Source: a virus. From it: a stretch of 52,040 nt of DNA. Where the stretch lies: the IMG/VR virus record IMGVR_UViG_3300024999_000147, positions 1-52,040 of that record, one strand, 5' to 3'. Each line of letters opens with the position of its first letter. Position 1 is the stretch's first letter. The notes below the pieces were generated by a model. That model made no database searches. It was not told where the DNA came from and saw nothing but the letters and a program-made list of their open reading frames with translations. Below are positions 24,516 through 32,418 of this stretch, piece after piece. The position numbers were made by a program, and so were the translations under genes.

Positions 24516-25816
24516 ATAAGAACAATATTAAAGAAAATTTTACAAAATATTTAGAACAATTATGCTATAAACCTTTAAAAGAAAAAAAGAAAGAGGATTT
24601 AAAAACTACTATTAAGAAAATGATTCGTACTAGGAAAAGTAGAAGTTTAGAATCAGAAATTGAGAATATTATGTTTGAATGTGGATTATATAATAATTCA
24701 GGTGATTACGCCATGCATATAGAAACTATTAAGGATGAAAATAACGAAAATCATTATACTACATTATGGAAATTACCACATTCATTAACATTTAAAAAAT
24801 ATATTGATAAGGTTGATAACTTTGCTAATTCATTGATTGCTCAAGTAATTATTGAAGAAGCAAATGGATTATTGAAGATAGAAGTGTGGAAAGGTATTGT
24901 TCCTAGAAAAGTTAATTATAATTTTAATACTATAGAATATTTAGATAAATACGTATTACCAATACCTCTAGGAAAATGCCAAATGGGTTTAGTTGTATGG
25001 GATTTACTGGATACATTAAATGTGCTTATTGCAGGGAGTACAGGTGGAGGCAAAAGTGTATTGGCAACATCATGGGCAGATGCATTATTACAAAATCCAG
25101 ATGTATTATTATTTATAATAGATTTAGCAAAAACAGATTTTATTCATTTAAAAGATTATACCTATTTTGCTGGAGATGTAGAGATTGCAAGAGAAATATT
25201 AGATATGTTATGGGATGAAGTAGTTAGGAGATTAGATTTATTAGTTTATTATAAGAAAAGGAGATTAAGAGATTATAACTTATCCTATCCAAATAATAAA
25301 TTGCCTTATTTAATATTATTTATTGATGAATTTGCTTTTACTGCTCCTGGTAAATTTCATAATAAAGAAGAAAAAGAATTATTGCATTATTTACAGAAAA
25401 AGACATACGATTTAGCACAATTAGGAAGAAAAGCAGGAATAAGATTAATTATATGTATGCAACGACCTGACAGAGAATTAATATCTCCTATTATTAAGAA
25501 TAATCTGACAGCTAGAATTGCTTTCAAATGTGGAGATAAAGGTCATAGTTTAACTGTATTAGGCAATACTAATGCATTTTATTTACCTGACGTTGATGGT
25601 AGATTTATATCTTTATATAAGAATAAACAAATTGAAGCACAGGCATTATATTTAGATCCTGATATAGCAGAAGATAGATGTAAATTGTTTAATAATTTGT
25701 ATGATAGAAGAAAAGCATATGCATCATACTTCTACAAAGGTGATGATATTTATGTTGGAGAGCAATTTCAAATACAAGAACATGAATACCAGACAAAAAG
25801 GTTATTACCGAGATAA
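24509..25816 (+). CDS. FtsK/SpoIIIE-type DNA translocase (conjugation-type ATPase)
   Basis: 435 aa. Walker A GSTGGGKS at 176-183, LFIIDLAKTDF shortly after, Walker B LILFIDEFAF at ~268-277, and the family-typical IICMQRPD and FKCGDKGHSL segments. No N-terminal membrane helices are evident, unlike host FtsK. It resembles the Tcp/ConQ-like coupling ATPases of Gram-positive conjugative elements and phage-plasmid segregation ATPases. It is translated with the upstream membrane proteins and the downstream relaxation-like protein, so the cassette probably moves DNA at the membrane. Confidence 0.85.
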   Translation: MVDKNNIKENFTKYLEQLCYKPLKEKKKEDLKTTIKKMIRTRKSRSLESEIENIMFECGLYNNSGDYAMHIETIKDENNENHYTTLWKLPHSLTFKKYIDKVDNFANSLIAQVIIEEANGLLKIEVWKGIVPRKVNYNFNTIEYLDKYVLPIPLGKCQMGLVVWDLLDTLNVLIAGSTGGGKSVLATSWADALLQNPDVLLFIIDLAKTDFIHLKDYTYFAGDVEIAREILDMLWDEVVRRLDLLVYYKKRRLRDYNLSYPNNKLPYLILFIDEFAFTAPGKFHNKEEKELLHYLQKKTYDLAQLGRKAGIRLIICMQRPDRELISPIIKNNLTARIAFKCGDKGHSLTVLGNTNAFYLPDVDGRFISLYKNKQIEAQALYLDPDIAEDRCKLFNNLYDRRKAYASYFYKGDDIYVGEQFQIQEHEYQTKRLLPR

Positions 25817-26507
25817 GTGTATAGTAGAGACAATAGATCAATTTGAATGTTTAAATACAGAACAAATATATTATTTGTTTTTTACTAATATAAAATATGG
25901 GATAGTTAAGTGCAGAGAAAGATTAAGAATATTAAAAGAAAAAGGTAAAATTAATTCAATTAGGGTAGATATTAATGAATGTAATTATTATTTTACAAAT
26001 AAAAAATCTAAATTTATGATTCATGATATAAATAGAAATTGGGGATATATTTATTTATTATATATGTATAAGTTTAAAGAATATTATAAATTTGTTGAAA
26101 TTAAGAATGAATATGTTTTTAAATGTGGTCAAAGAGCAGATGGAATAATTGGATTTAGAAATTATGTTACTAATGAACATAGATATTTAATAATTGAAAG
26201 TGATAGAATAGATAGCAGGAATAGATTTAATAAGATTAAAGAATATGTTGATATTTATAGAGAAGGTAGATATAAGAATGAATTCTGGTATAAAAAGGTT
26301 AGTAGATTCCCTCATGTATTAATTGTTTGTGATAGTGAAAAGAAAAAGGATAAGGTATTAGAGATTGAGAAGAAAGATAATATTAAGTTTATTGTTTTAG
26401 ATAAGAGCGTAGGAAAGGAGAATAAATTAAGTTTAAAATTTATTGTTTTAACTGTAGATGAGATAAAAAAGGAGGTTATTAACTATAGAAAAAGAATTAG
26501 TTATTGA
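25782..26507 (+). CDS. Replication-relaxation-like protein
   Basis: 241 aa from ATG 25782 (35-nt overlap with the FtsK-type gene; an upstream in-frame ATG is deep inside it). N-terminal winged-helix: CIVETIDQFECLNTEQIYYLFF, then RLRILKEKGKI. A nuclease-like fold follows (CGQRADGIIGF, RYLIIESDRID, RFPHVLIVCDS). This matches the replication-relaxation (Replic_Relax) family found with FtsK-type ATPases on Firmicute plasmids. Expected to bind origin or transfer DNA; activity not proven by motifs. Confidence 0.65.
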   Translation: MNTRQKGYYRDKCIVETIDQFECLNTEQIYYLFFTNIKYGIVKCRERLRILKEKGKINSIRVDINECNYYFTNKKSKFMIHDINRNWGYIYLLYMYKFKEYYKFVEIKNEYVFKCGQRADGIIGFRNYVTNEHRYLIIESDRIDSRNRFNKIKEYVDIYREGRYKNEFWYKKVSRFPHVLIVCDSEKKKDKVLEIEKKDNIKFIVLDKSVGKENKLSLKFIVLTVDEIKKEVINYRKRISY

Positions 26508-26631
26508 TTTAGAGGAAGTTGCTAAATATATTAGTAAGAAAGCATTAATACCATATTCAATAGTTCATAGAGTGTTAGAAATTGAAACTGAATGGATGGA
26601 AGAAAACGGATTTATAGAAGAAGAGAAATAA
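26485..26631 (+). CDS. Small acidic protein starting at ATA
   Basis: 48 aa from ATA 26485, 9 nt after AAAGGAGG. The frame has no ATG/GTG/TTG before it: IEKELVIDLEEVAKYISKK, LIPYSIVHRVLEIETEWMEE, NGFIEEEK. Similar 50-aa helical proteins with 'EEVAxYI..K' and 'VLxIExE' occur in Firmicute phages. The overlap with the 3' end of the previous gene suggests coupled initiation, which could tolerate a poor start codon. Confidence 0.6.
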   Translation: MEKELVIDLEEVAKYISKKALIPYSIVHRVLEIETEWMEENGFIEEEK

Positions 26632-27136
26632 TATAATAATAGGATATTATTTAATTCAATCAGAAATGGTTGAATATTTTTATGTGTTTTTATGTAAGGT
26701 TATATAGGTTGTACATTAGGATATTATAAAATTATAGATTACTACAATATGGATGAGAATATGAATTACAATATAGGTTATAATATATATTAGAATACGT
26801 ATTGTAGAAAATATAAATTACCTTGTCCAATACTATATAAATACCATAAAAACAAAAAGGACTAAGAAGTTAGAGGAACGAAAACTTCTGATGTGAGATA
26901 ATTTTGAGTGAATTTTGGGTGGTAGGTGTAGTGGTGTGTGAGTGGTATGGTATGTGAAATTGTTTAAATTACGCCCCCTGGTTAATTGATTAATTGAATA
27001 ATTTATTAGTTAATTATATGGTTATTATATTAATAATTTAAAAATATTACAATGAATAAAATTTGAAATAGTGGATATGATAAGGGATAAGATTATAATA
27101 GCAAGATAATACAATTAGAAAAAGGAGAAATATTAC
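26632..27136 (+). other. Non-coding G-rich region with a hairpin
   Basis: No supported frame in about 500 nt. AGAAGTT at 26867-26873 pairs with AACTTCT (about 26884-26890), and a C-rich core TACGCCCCCTGG lies at about 26970-26981 in otherwise AT-rich sequence. The long stretch with few C residues could be an untranslated RNA or a transfer/replication site; nothing decides. Confidence 0.4.
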
Positions 27137-27436
27137 ATGGAAAATAATATTGCAGAAAAATTTGAGAATGAGAATGTTAAATCTAGCAATGTAAATGTAA
27201 ATGTAAAGAATATAATGTATATATCATCAATATTAAGTTTATCATTATTTAGTATTGCTGGTTATAATATTGGAGATATAGGGAGTATAAGTGGTAGTAA
27301 TATATTAGGAATAGGGAGTTTATTTAAAAGTATTAGTTATATATGCTATGGATTTGGAGTGTTTAGTTTTAGTTTATTGTGGTATTTAGGGTATAATTAT
27401 AAGGGTTCATGGGTGAATGTATATTATGATAGGTAG
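27137..27436 (+). CDS. Small membrane protein
   Basis: 99 aa, ATG 27137 behind AAAAGGAG. Charged N-terminus, two hydrophobic helices (IMYISSILSLSLFSIAGYNI and SYICYGFGVFSFSLLWYLGY) separated by a Gly/Ser/Ile-rich loop. No family recognised. Followed by a hairpin terminator. Confidence 0.6.
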   Translation: MENNIAEKFENENVKSSNVNVNVKNIMYISSILSLSLFSIAGYNIGDIGSISGSNILGIGSLFKSISYICYGFGVFSFSLLWYLGYNYKGSWVNVYYDR

Positions 27437-27485
27437 GGAATAGGGTAGATAATGTAAATAGATAAGTGAAATTAGTGATAAATTT

Positions 27486-27513
27486 AATCCTCTTAGATGG
27501 GGATTATTTTTTG
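27486..27513 (+). terminator. Intrinsic terminator
   Basis: AATCC (27486-27490) pairs with GGATT (27501-27505), followed by ATTTTTTG. Confidence 0.6.
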
Positions 27514-27715
27514 TTAAATATAATTTCAAACAAACAGGGTTTTTATTGATTAAAACCGCTTTGTTGGGTTATTATTTAATGTTAGTTTATGTAGATGTTA
27601 TAAGGATTATTATAAAAATATAAAATAAATATATTATAAGTATAGTATAAATATAATTATTATAGGTTAGATTAATATTAATAATAGTAAAATAAAAATA
27701 AAGGAGAGATATAAT

Positions 27716-27922
27716 ATGAAATGTTTAAAATGTGGTAATACTGATTTAAGTATGTTGGTTAGAATTATTGTTGAATTTCCTATGGATGAGAATGGGAATA
27801 TTTATATTAATGATTATGAGGGATATGATGATTTATTAGGAAAGGCTGTGAGAGATGTTGATATAAAAGATAAAATGTATAGATGTTGGAGATGTGGATT
27901 AGAGTGGAGGATTGGAAAGTGA
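27716..27922 (+). CDS. Zinc-ribbon mini-protein
   Basis: 68 aa, ATG 27717-frame behind AAAGGAGAG. CLKCGN at the N-terminus and CWRCGLEW at the C-terminus form a four-Cys zinc ribbon around a beta segment and an acidic insert (DYEGYDDLLG). Similar mini-proteins recur in the right arm. Function unknown. Confidence 0.65.
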   Translation: MKCLKCGNTDLSMLVRIIVEFPMDENGNIYINDYEGYDDLLGKAVRDVDIKDKMYRCWRCGLEWRIGK

Positions 27923-28793
27923 TTTATACCGTTTATATAGGAAAATATTTTTGTGAAATATTATTGAAAATTTAGTTTGCGTATATGGAATGAGTATGAG
28001 GAATTGTTGAATGACAAAGATTAAAAATTTACCAAAGGTGAAAAAACAATAAATAGCTATAAATCATTGTTAAATAAGCGTTTAAAGCATATAGCATGGA
28101 CAAGTTATATTATATTATATACATTTTATCCGAGGGATGTTGCCTAAAATGTTGTGTGGTAAGGAATTGATGGTTATTTGGTTTAAGTTAAGTTTGGTAA
28201 ATTTTTAGGTTATTATTTTAAAAACAAAATTAATAATTAAATATAATAAATTATAAACAAAAATCAAAATTGTTTATATAATTAAAAATCTAACCAACGT
28301 ATCCAAATTAGGTTTAGTTATATTGGTTGGGTTTTGTAAAAGTGATATAAATGTAGATAGTATAATGGATGTAGGGATGTTTAGGTAAAATATATTAACA
28401 CTATTTTATATAAATTTAATGTTAAAAATATTATTCGATGTTTATGAAATTAATATTATTTAATTAGAATATAATGAGTATATTTTAAAGTGTAATTAGG
28501 GTATGATTAAAGTATAATTAGGATAAAATTTAATGTGTGAAAAATTATTGATATTATTTGATTTGTGATATAATAAAGGAGAGCATAGAAGGATAAAATT
28601 TGTTATATTTTTGATTGTGTTGGATGATAAATTTTTTGATTATTAATTGATTAAAATTAAAAATATGCGGTGTTAAGATGTTTTGATTATTATATGGAAA
28701 TAGTTGTTATTTATGATGTTGTACGATTGATTTGCGATAATCGTAGTTTAAAAATAAAATGGACGTGAAGATACATCTGATCAGGTGGCATAT
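27923..28793. other. Long non-coding, strongly G-skewed stretch
   Basis: About 870 nt without a credible gene. The plus strand has very few C residues: 28441-28500 contains 8 G and no C. CTAACCAA/TTGGTTGG at about 28,287-28,326 and TACGATT/AATCGTA at about 28,721-28,744 are weak inverted repeats. It leads into the Xer-like and parS-like sites. Confidence 0.5.
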
Positions 28794-28812
28794 GATAATG
28801 ATAATCACTCTC
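28794..28812 (+). promoter_or_regulatory. Fur-box-like sequence
   Basis: GATAATGATAATCACTCTC matches 17 of 19 positions of the classical Fur box GATAATGATAATCATTATC. No gene follows closely, so significance is doubtful. Confidence 0.25.
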
Positions 28813-28875
28813 AATTTGTAAACCATGCCCCGGTCTGCTCATCTCTCTTTGAATAACTTTGAATATCTCTAAATA

Positions 28876-28903
28876 TCTCCACATAATAAACCTTATGTGG
28901 AGA
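28876..28903. repeat. dif-like inverted repeat (11-6-11)
   Basis: TCTCCACATAA (28876-28886), centre TAAACC, TTATGTGGAGA (28893-28903): perfect arms with a 6-bp centre. The ATAA-N6-TTATGT core and the 28-bp length match the architecture of XerCD dif sites. No T-run on either side argues against a terminator. Confidence 0.5.
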
Positions 28904-28977
28904 ATTGTTGGTAAAAATTAGTGGTATTGGGAATTGTAAGGATGTTTGTTTGTGTGGTTGTTTGTTACTGAATAAAA

Positions 28978-29011
28978 TCTCCTTACATAATTATAGTATT
29001 ATGTAAGGAGA
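28978..29011. repeat. cer-like inverted repeat (13-8-13)
   Basis: TCTCCTTACATAA (28978-28990), centre TTATAGTA, TTATGTAAGGAGA (28999-29011). Perfect arms; an 8-bp centre is the spacing of plasmid cer-type Xer sites. Arms share TCTCC and ACATAA with the repeat 100 bp upstream. It is followed by an AGGAGGTGAT sequence without a frame. Confidence 0.5.
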
Positions 29012-29312
29012 ATAGGAGGTGATTAATAAGTAAACGATAAGAAATTAAATCTAAAATAAGATTCAAATAAGACTCTATAATTTATTTTTAGGTACAAATA
29101 CACCAGAATGATATTTACATTTGATGTCGTGGTCATCGTAAGACTGTGTAGGATTGAAAATTGATGATTATTCCGGTTAATATGAATATTGCCAGCTTCG
29201 CCGGGAATAATTTTGTCGTGAATATAAATTGTAAATATGAATTGTGAAATGAAATATTGATAATGAGGTGTGAATCGTGAAGCTGTGGAACACAATCAAA
29301 AAATAATTTTAA

Positions 29313-29328
29313 TGTTCCACGTGGAACA
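29313..29328. promoter_or_regulatory. parS-like ParB binding site
   Basis: TGTTCCACGTGGAACA is a perfect 16-bp palindrome and differs by one symmetric base pair from the chromosomal parS consensus TGTTTCACGTGAAACA. A partial copy (GTGGAACA) lies 25 bp upstream. No parB gene is in the window. Confidence 0.6.
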
Positions 29329-29344
29329 TTTTTAACTGCTGTCT

Positions 29345-29368
29345 TGTCAGGTGTATATACACCTGACA
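29345..29368. repeat. 24-bp perfect palindrome
   Basis: Half-site TGTCAGGTGTAT followed by its exact complement. A second palindrome TGACATGTCA overlaps its right edge, giving spaced AGGTG/CACCT elements. It lies 16 bp from the parS-like site at the point where strand composition changes. Confidence 0.7.
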
Positions 29369-29466
29369 TGTCACCTCGTTTTAGATAACAAACAGCGTTT
29401 TGTTTAACTATTACACTTTATCAATTTAACACGTTACTACTTTAACGCTTTATCATACTAAAGTAT

Positions 29467-29475
29467 TTATCCACA
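29467..29475 (+). promoter_or_regulatory. DnaA box
   Basis: TTATCCACA matches the consensus DnaA box exactly. A variant, TTATCCATA, lies at 29544-29552. Only these two are evident, so an origin is possible but not established. Confidence 0.45.
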
Positions 29476-29810
29476 ACCCTGTTAATAAATTATGTATAAC
29501 TTTCTACATCTAATACTAATTAATACTACATTTAATCATATACTTATCCATATAAAATATAATCCTATGCTATCTAAAATATACATCAATGCTACATCAC
29601 ATAGTAATCAATACTACATAATAATTACACAATTACAGAGTAATCAATACAACAACATGCAATTATACAATCCATATCACTTAGTAATATAAACTATCTC
29701 ATATAGAAATCATTACTATATAATTATCTGACAATTAATAAATTGTATCACTGTACTAGCACCCTCATACACTCTATCATAATAGAACACTATTACACAC
29801 TGTACATAAA

Positions 29811-29851
29811 TTATCCCTACATTGCCAAAATGTAACATGATGTAGGGATAA
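29811..29851 (+). promoter_or_regulatory. 12-bp inverted repeat before the first right-arm gene
   Basis: TTATCCCTACAT (29811-29822) and ATGTAGGGATAA (29840-29851), perfect, 20 nt before the start of the next gene and just ahead of its AGAGGAG. Possible operator or attenuator hairpin. Confidence 0.5.
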
Positions 29852-29871
29852 ACTAAGAGGAGAAACCAACA

Positions 29872-30141
29872 ATGACATTAACCCAATTATCCAAACAAAT
29901 ACAATCAAAATTAAAAGAAGGCATTTTAAACTTTGTAATATACAAGCAAAATAATATCTGGTTATGGGAATACATTGAAATGGGTTTATCTCTGAAAGAT
30001 TGTCCAGACCCGGACGCTGTAAAGGAATACAATAAATATAAAGCTATAGACCCAAAAGCAATAATAAACGGTTATAAGCATTTTGCAGTTTATAACCTAA
30101 AATACATACAAGAACATATTAAGACATTATATAACCGTTAA
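29872..30141 (+). CDS. Hypothetical protein
   Basis: 89 aa, ATG 29872 with AGAGGAG. Helical protein (LSKQIQSKLKEGILNFVIYK) with a central WLWEYIEMGLSLKDCPDPDAVKEYNKYKA segment read in pieces. No family recognised. First gene of the C-rich block, closed by a terminator that overlaps its stop codon. Confidence 0.6.
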   Translation: MTLTQLSKQIQSKLKEGILNFVIYKQNNIWLWEYIEMGLSLKDCPDPDAVKEYNKYKAIDPKAIINGYKHFAVYNLKYIQEHIKTLYNR

Positions 30142-30161
30142 AATTTAACGGTTATTCTTTT
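30131..30161 (+). terminator. Intrinsic terminator
   Basis: ATAACCGTTAAA (30131-30142) pairs with TTTAACGGTTAT (30144-30155), then TCTTTT. Overlaps the stop codon. Confidence 0.8.
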
Positions 30162-30202
30162 CCCTCCACCCAACACAACCACAAAATAAATAATCCCTCA
30201 AT

Positions 30203-30218
30203 TGTTCCACGGGGAACA
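30203..30218. promoter_or_regulatory. Second parS-like site, one mismatch
   Basis: TGTTCCACGGGGAACA differs at one central position from the parS-like palindrome at 29,313, about 890 bp away. Confidence 0.4.
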
Positions 30219-30312
30219 CATAGTATTTAATACTATATATTAACCATAAATAACCAAATACAAATCAAACTCAAATCATACCAAAAACAACCACAAATAA
30301 AAAATTCACACT

Positions 30313-30368
30313 CACACAATCGCCATATACCAGCTTTAAATTAATAATACCTACTCTAACACCTAAAC
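30313..30368 (+). repeat. Intergenic repeat, copy 1 of 3
   Basis: Shares the order CACAATC, TTTAAATTA, ACTC, ACACCTAAA with copies at 32,669 and 36,058. Most diverged copy. Lies in a 400-nt gene-free stretch (30,142-30,571). Confidence 0.35.
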
Positions 30369-30504
30369 TATACAAACTGCCCTTAAAACAAATCCTAACG
30401 ACATATAAGCCTATTCGCCTAATAAATTATAAATCTAACCATGAATAAACTAATAAAAATCAATAAAATTAAACACAAACATAATATAAATATCATTAAA
30501 ACTA

Positions 30505-30533
30505 TTGCTATTCAGACTTAATTTTGGTATTAT
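30505..30533 (+). promoter_or_regulatory. Sigma-A-type promoter
   Basis: TTGCTA (30505-30510), 17 nt, TATTAT (30528-30533), about 40 nt ahead of the 113-aa gene. Confidence 0.55.
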
Positions 30534-30571
30534 ATATATTAACTACATTCAATTTTAAGGAGGCCGAAACA

Positions 30572-30913
30572 ATGTATCAGAAAATTATAGATTATCACAA
30601 TAAATTAGCTTCTAAAATTTGTATTCCTGTAAATTTTAGTTGCACCCTTCCAGCACTTGCAAATAAATTCAGGATGTCAGAACGCGACATAATGGTTCTT
30701 GTGTCAGAGACAGAATATAAAGAATCAGATTGGGAAACAATCTACATTTATTGGGGCGATGGTACAGATAGAAGAGCAATGGGGAGAATAAATGTAATAA
30801 ATTCAACTACAATATTATTAGGCAGGTTTGGCTATGGAAAAGATGAAATTTATACATTTGCTAAATTCAAATATTTTATAACAATGGGAACTCTGACAGA
30901 TAAAAAGGACTAA
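30572..30913 (+). CDS. Hypothetical protein
   Basis: 113 aa, ATG 30572, 9 nt after AAGGAGG (an upstream in-frame TTG precedes the SD and is rejected). N-terminal helices (IIDYHNKLASKICIPVNF) include MSERDIMVLVSETEY; a beta-rich C-terminal half contains YWGDGTDRRAMGRINV. No family recognised. Own promoter and terminator, so a single-gene unit. Confidence 0.6.
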   Translation: MYQKIIDYHNKLASKICIPVNFSCTLPALANKFRMSERDIMVLVSETEYKESDWETIYIYWGDGTDRRAMGRINVINSTTILLGRFGYGKDEIYTFAKFKYFITMGTLTDKKD

Positions 30914-30926
30914 TCTTTTTACATAG

Positions 30927-30972
30927 AGCAGGATTTAATGATATAATGTAATATAAAGTATCCTGCTTTTTA
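30927..30972 (+). terminator. Intrinsic terminator
   Basis: AGCAGGAT (30927-30934) pairs with ATCCTGCT (30960-30967), followed by TTTTAT; a long AT-rich loop. Confidence 0.65.
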
Positions 30973-31017
30973 TAAAGGGATTAACCAAGCCAAACAAATC
31001 ATAAGGAGATGAAACAA

Positions 31018-31359
31018 TTGCAGAACATACAATTTATTACAAAATACACTATAACTATCAACAAAGGCACCATCATAGAAAATACCCAAAAACTAGAAGT
31101 ATACAAAGAAACACCTAAAATTTACTATGTTAAATATCACCATCCGCATAAAATACATAAATTAGAAGATATTGACATAATAGCTTATAGTGCCTGGAAT
31201 CATTATGATAGTAGTTTATCATCTTGGATTTATTTACTAGATCCATCATTAATTCCAGAATATAGGAATAAGATTTTAAATGGTTACAAAAATGGCTTAA
31301 TAAAACATAAAACAGCTATTATGCTAAATTTAGAAGCAATTATTAATTATATTAAATAA
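31018..31359 (+). CDS. Hypothetical protein
   Basis: 113 aa from TTG 31018, 9 nt after AAGGAG; an ATG at 31009 abuts the SD. The N-terminal half is beta-rich (FITKYTITINKGTIIENTQK) with KIYYVKYHHPHKIHK, the rest helical. Operon with the following zinc-finger gene (14-nt gap). Confidence 0.55.
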   Translation: MQNIQFITKYTITINKGTIIENTQKLEVYKETPKIYYVKYHHPHKIHKLEDIDIIAYSAWNHYDSSLSSWIYLLDPSLIPEYRNKILNGYKNGLIKHKTAIMLNLEAIINYIK

Positions 31360-31373
31360 TAGGAGGTCATATA

Positions 31374-31598
31374 ATGAATAAATTAACCTGCATAGTTTGC
31401 GGAAAAGAAAACACAACGGATGATCTACTGTACTGCTCAAACGAGTGCTACAACTTAGATTTAACACAACTACTAAAACCAGCAAAAACCAAATCTAAAA
31501 TCAAAAAATCTACACATTATCCCGAACCAAACAAACATTATACTTGCAATTGTCGCGGAGCTGGTTGTATCCAGTGCCAACCGAAAAAATATTTATAA
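31374..31598 (+). CDS. Zinc-finger mini-protein
   Basis: 74 aa, ATG 31374 with AGGAGG. CIVCGKENTTDDLLYCSNEC is a four-Cys finger; a Lys-rich linker and a second Cys cluster CNCRGAGCIQC follow at the C-terminus. Two metal sites are likely. Unknown role, probably nucleic-acid or protein binding. Confidence 0.65.
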   Translation: MNKLTCIVCGKENTTDDLLYCSNECYNLDLTQLLKPAKTKSKIKKSTHYPEPNKHYTCNCRGAGCIQCQPKKYL

Positions 31599-31601
31599 AC
31601 T

Positions 31602-31625
31602 AGAGCTTTTCAGCTCTTTTTTATT
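31602..31625 (+). terminator. Intrinsic terminator
   Basis: AGAGCT (31602-31607) pairs with AGCTCT (31612-31617), then TTTTTTA. Confidence 0.75.
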
Positions 31626-31760
31626 TTCCTTGCACGTCCTAAAATTATTTTTCAAAAATAATTAAACAACTATAAAAATAATTGTATAAATTTATACATA
31701 ATTTAATATAATACAAACTATTTTATATAAATTATTTTAAAAAATATAAAAATAAATCTC

Positions 31761-31809
31761 CTAAAAAAGAAGGTATTAAAAAACTTTTGGTGAATACTAT
31801 AGTAGCAAC
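31761..31809 (+). promoter_or_regulatory. Repeated leader element, copy 1
   Basis: AAAAAAGAAGG, about 17 nt, GGTGAATACTA and TAGTAG. The same parts in the same order occur at 32,911-32,960. It ends 32 nt before the next gene start. Function unknown. Confidence 0.45.
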
Positions 31810-31841
31810 AAAATAAAATAATAAACAGGGAGGCACAACTA

Positions 31842-32219
31842 ATGGCTACATATCACGTTTGGACAATGGGGAATGGCACCTACGGCAACGCGACAATCAG
31901 CAAAATGGAAATCCGCGACGTACCCGGTCGGCATATTGGCTATGCATACAGCAAAAAAGAAATCCCTACCGTCATTGCCGAATTTGAAGCAGAAGAAGCT
32001 AGACAGCAGACTCCGGAATATTTAGTACCTTTGCTAAATGCAGCAATGAGATTATATTACAAAACTTGGAATACTGGCAGTAAAACAATAGATTTCCTAG
32101 AATCTTTTTTGCAGGATGGAATCGCTTCGGATCACCCGTATACCTTACAGGAAGTAGAAGAAAAATATTTCTGCACCTATAACGGTCACAATTTTACAAT
32201 AAAGGAGGTGACAAAATAA
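31842..32219 (+). CDS. Hypothetical protein, unusually GC-rich codons
   Basis: 125 aa, ATG 31842 with GGGAGG. First half beta-rich (YHVWTMGNGTYGNATISKME, RDVPGRHIGYAYS), second half helical with LVPLLNAAMRLYYKTWN. Codons such as GGC, AAC, TAC and CCG are much more frequent than in neighbours, suggesting separate acquisition. Its stop overlaps the start of the next gene (TAATG). Confidence 0.6.
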   Translation: MATYHVWTMGNGTYGNATISKMEIRDVPGRHIGYAYSKKEIPTVIAEFEAEEARQQTPEYLVPLLNAAMRLYYKTWNTGSKTIDFLESFLQDGIASDHPYTLQEVEEKYFCTYNGHNFTIKEVTK

Positions 32220-32353
32220 TGCTAACCTGGGACGATATAACATTTATATATGTCGAATTTTCCAGCGGCAACAAAGGTTTTACCCTTCTACACCCGCAAA
32301 CAATTATAAATCTAAAATTGCAATATCCTGGTAAATGTCAGTTCAATTATTAA
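32219..32353 (+). CDS. Small hypothetical protein
   Basis: 44 aa, ATG 32219 overlapping the previous stop by one base, with AAAGGAGGTGA upstream: MLTWDDITFIYVEFSSGNKG, then FTLLHPQTIINLKLQY. Translationally coupled to the preceding gene and sharing its codon use. Confidence 0.6.
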   Translation: MLTWDDITFIYVEFSSGNKGFTLLHPQTIINLKLQYPGKCQFNY

Positions 32354-32358
32354 TTATT

Positions 32359-32388
32359 TCCGGTTTATGGTAATCCGTTAAAACCATA
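32359..32388 (+). ncRNA. Compact pseudoknot-like RNA element, copy 1
   Basis: CGG (32361-32363) can pair with CCG (32375-32377), and TATGGT (32366-32371) with ACCATA (32383-32388). The pairs interleave as in an H-type pseudoknot. It lies between a stop codon and the ribosome binding site of the next gene (30 nt before ATG 32419). Copy 2 at 43,922 keeps the pairing with a compensatory change. Confidence 0.5.
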
Positions 32389-32418
32389 TTAATATTACAA
32401 ATTATAGGAGGAACTACA

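Noticed and set aside
28260-28340. tRNA-like fold around CTAACCAA/TTGGTTGG
   Set aside because: No acceptor, anticodon or T-loop signatures could be matched; treated as a weak inverted repeat.
28794-28812. Fur-regulated promoter
   Set aside because: The box is a 17/19 match, but no gene or clear promoter follows; kept only as a low-confidence site.
29023-29369. Overlapping minus-strand frames of 78-90 codons near the parS-like site
   Set aside because: No good ribosome binding site, overlapping each other and covering palindromes; they look like chance frames in regulatory DNA.
29492-29692. 66-codon plus-strand frame (MYNFLHLILINTTFN...)
   Set aside because: No ribosome binding site and composition like random C-rich AT sequence around DnaA boxes.
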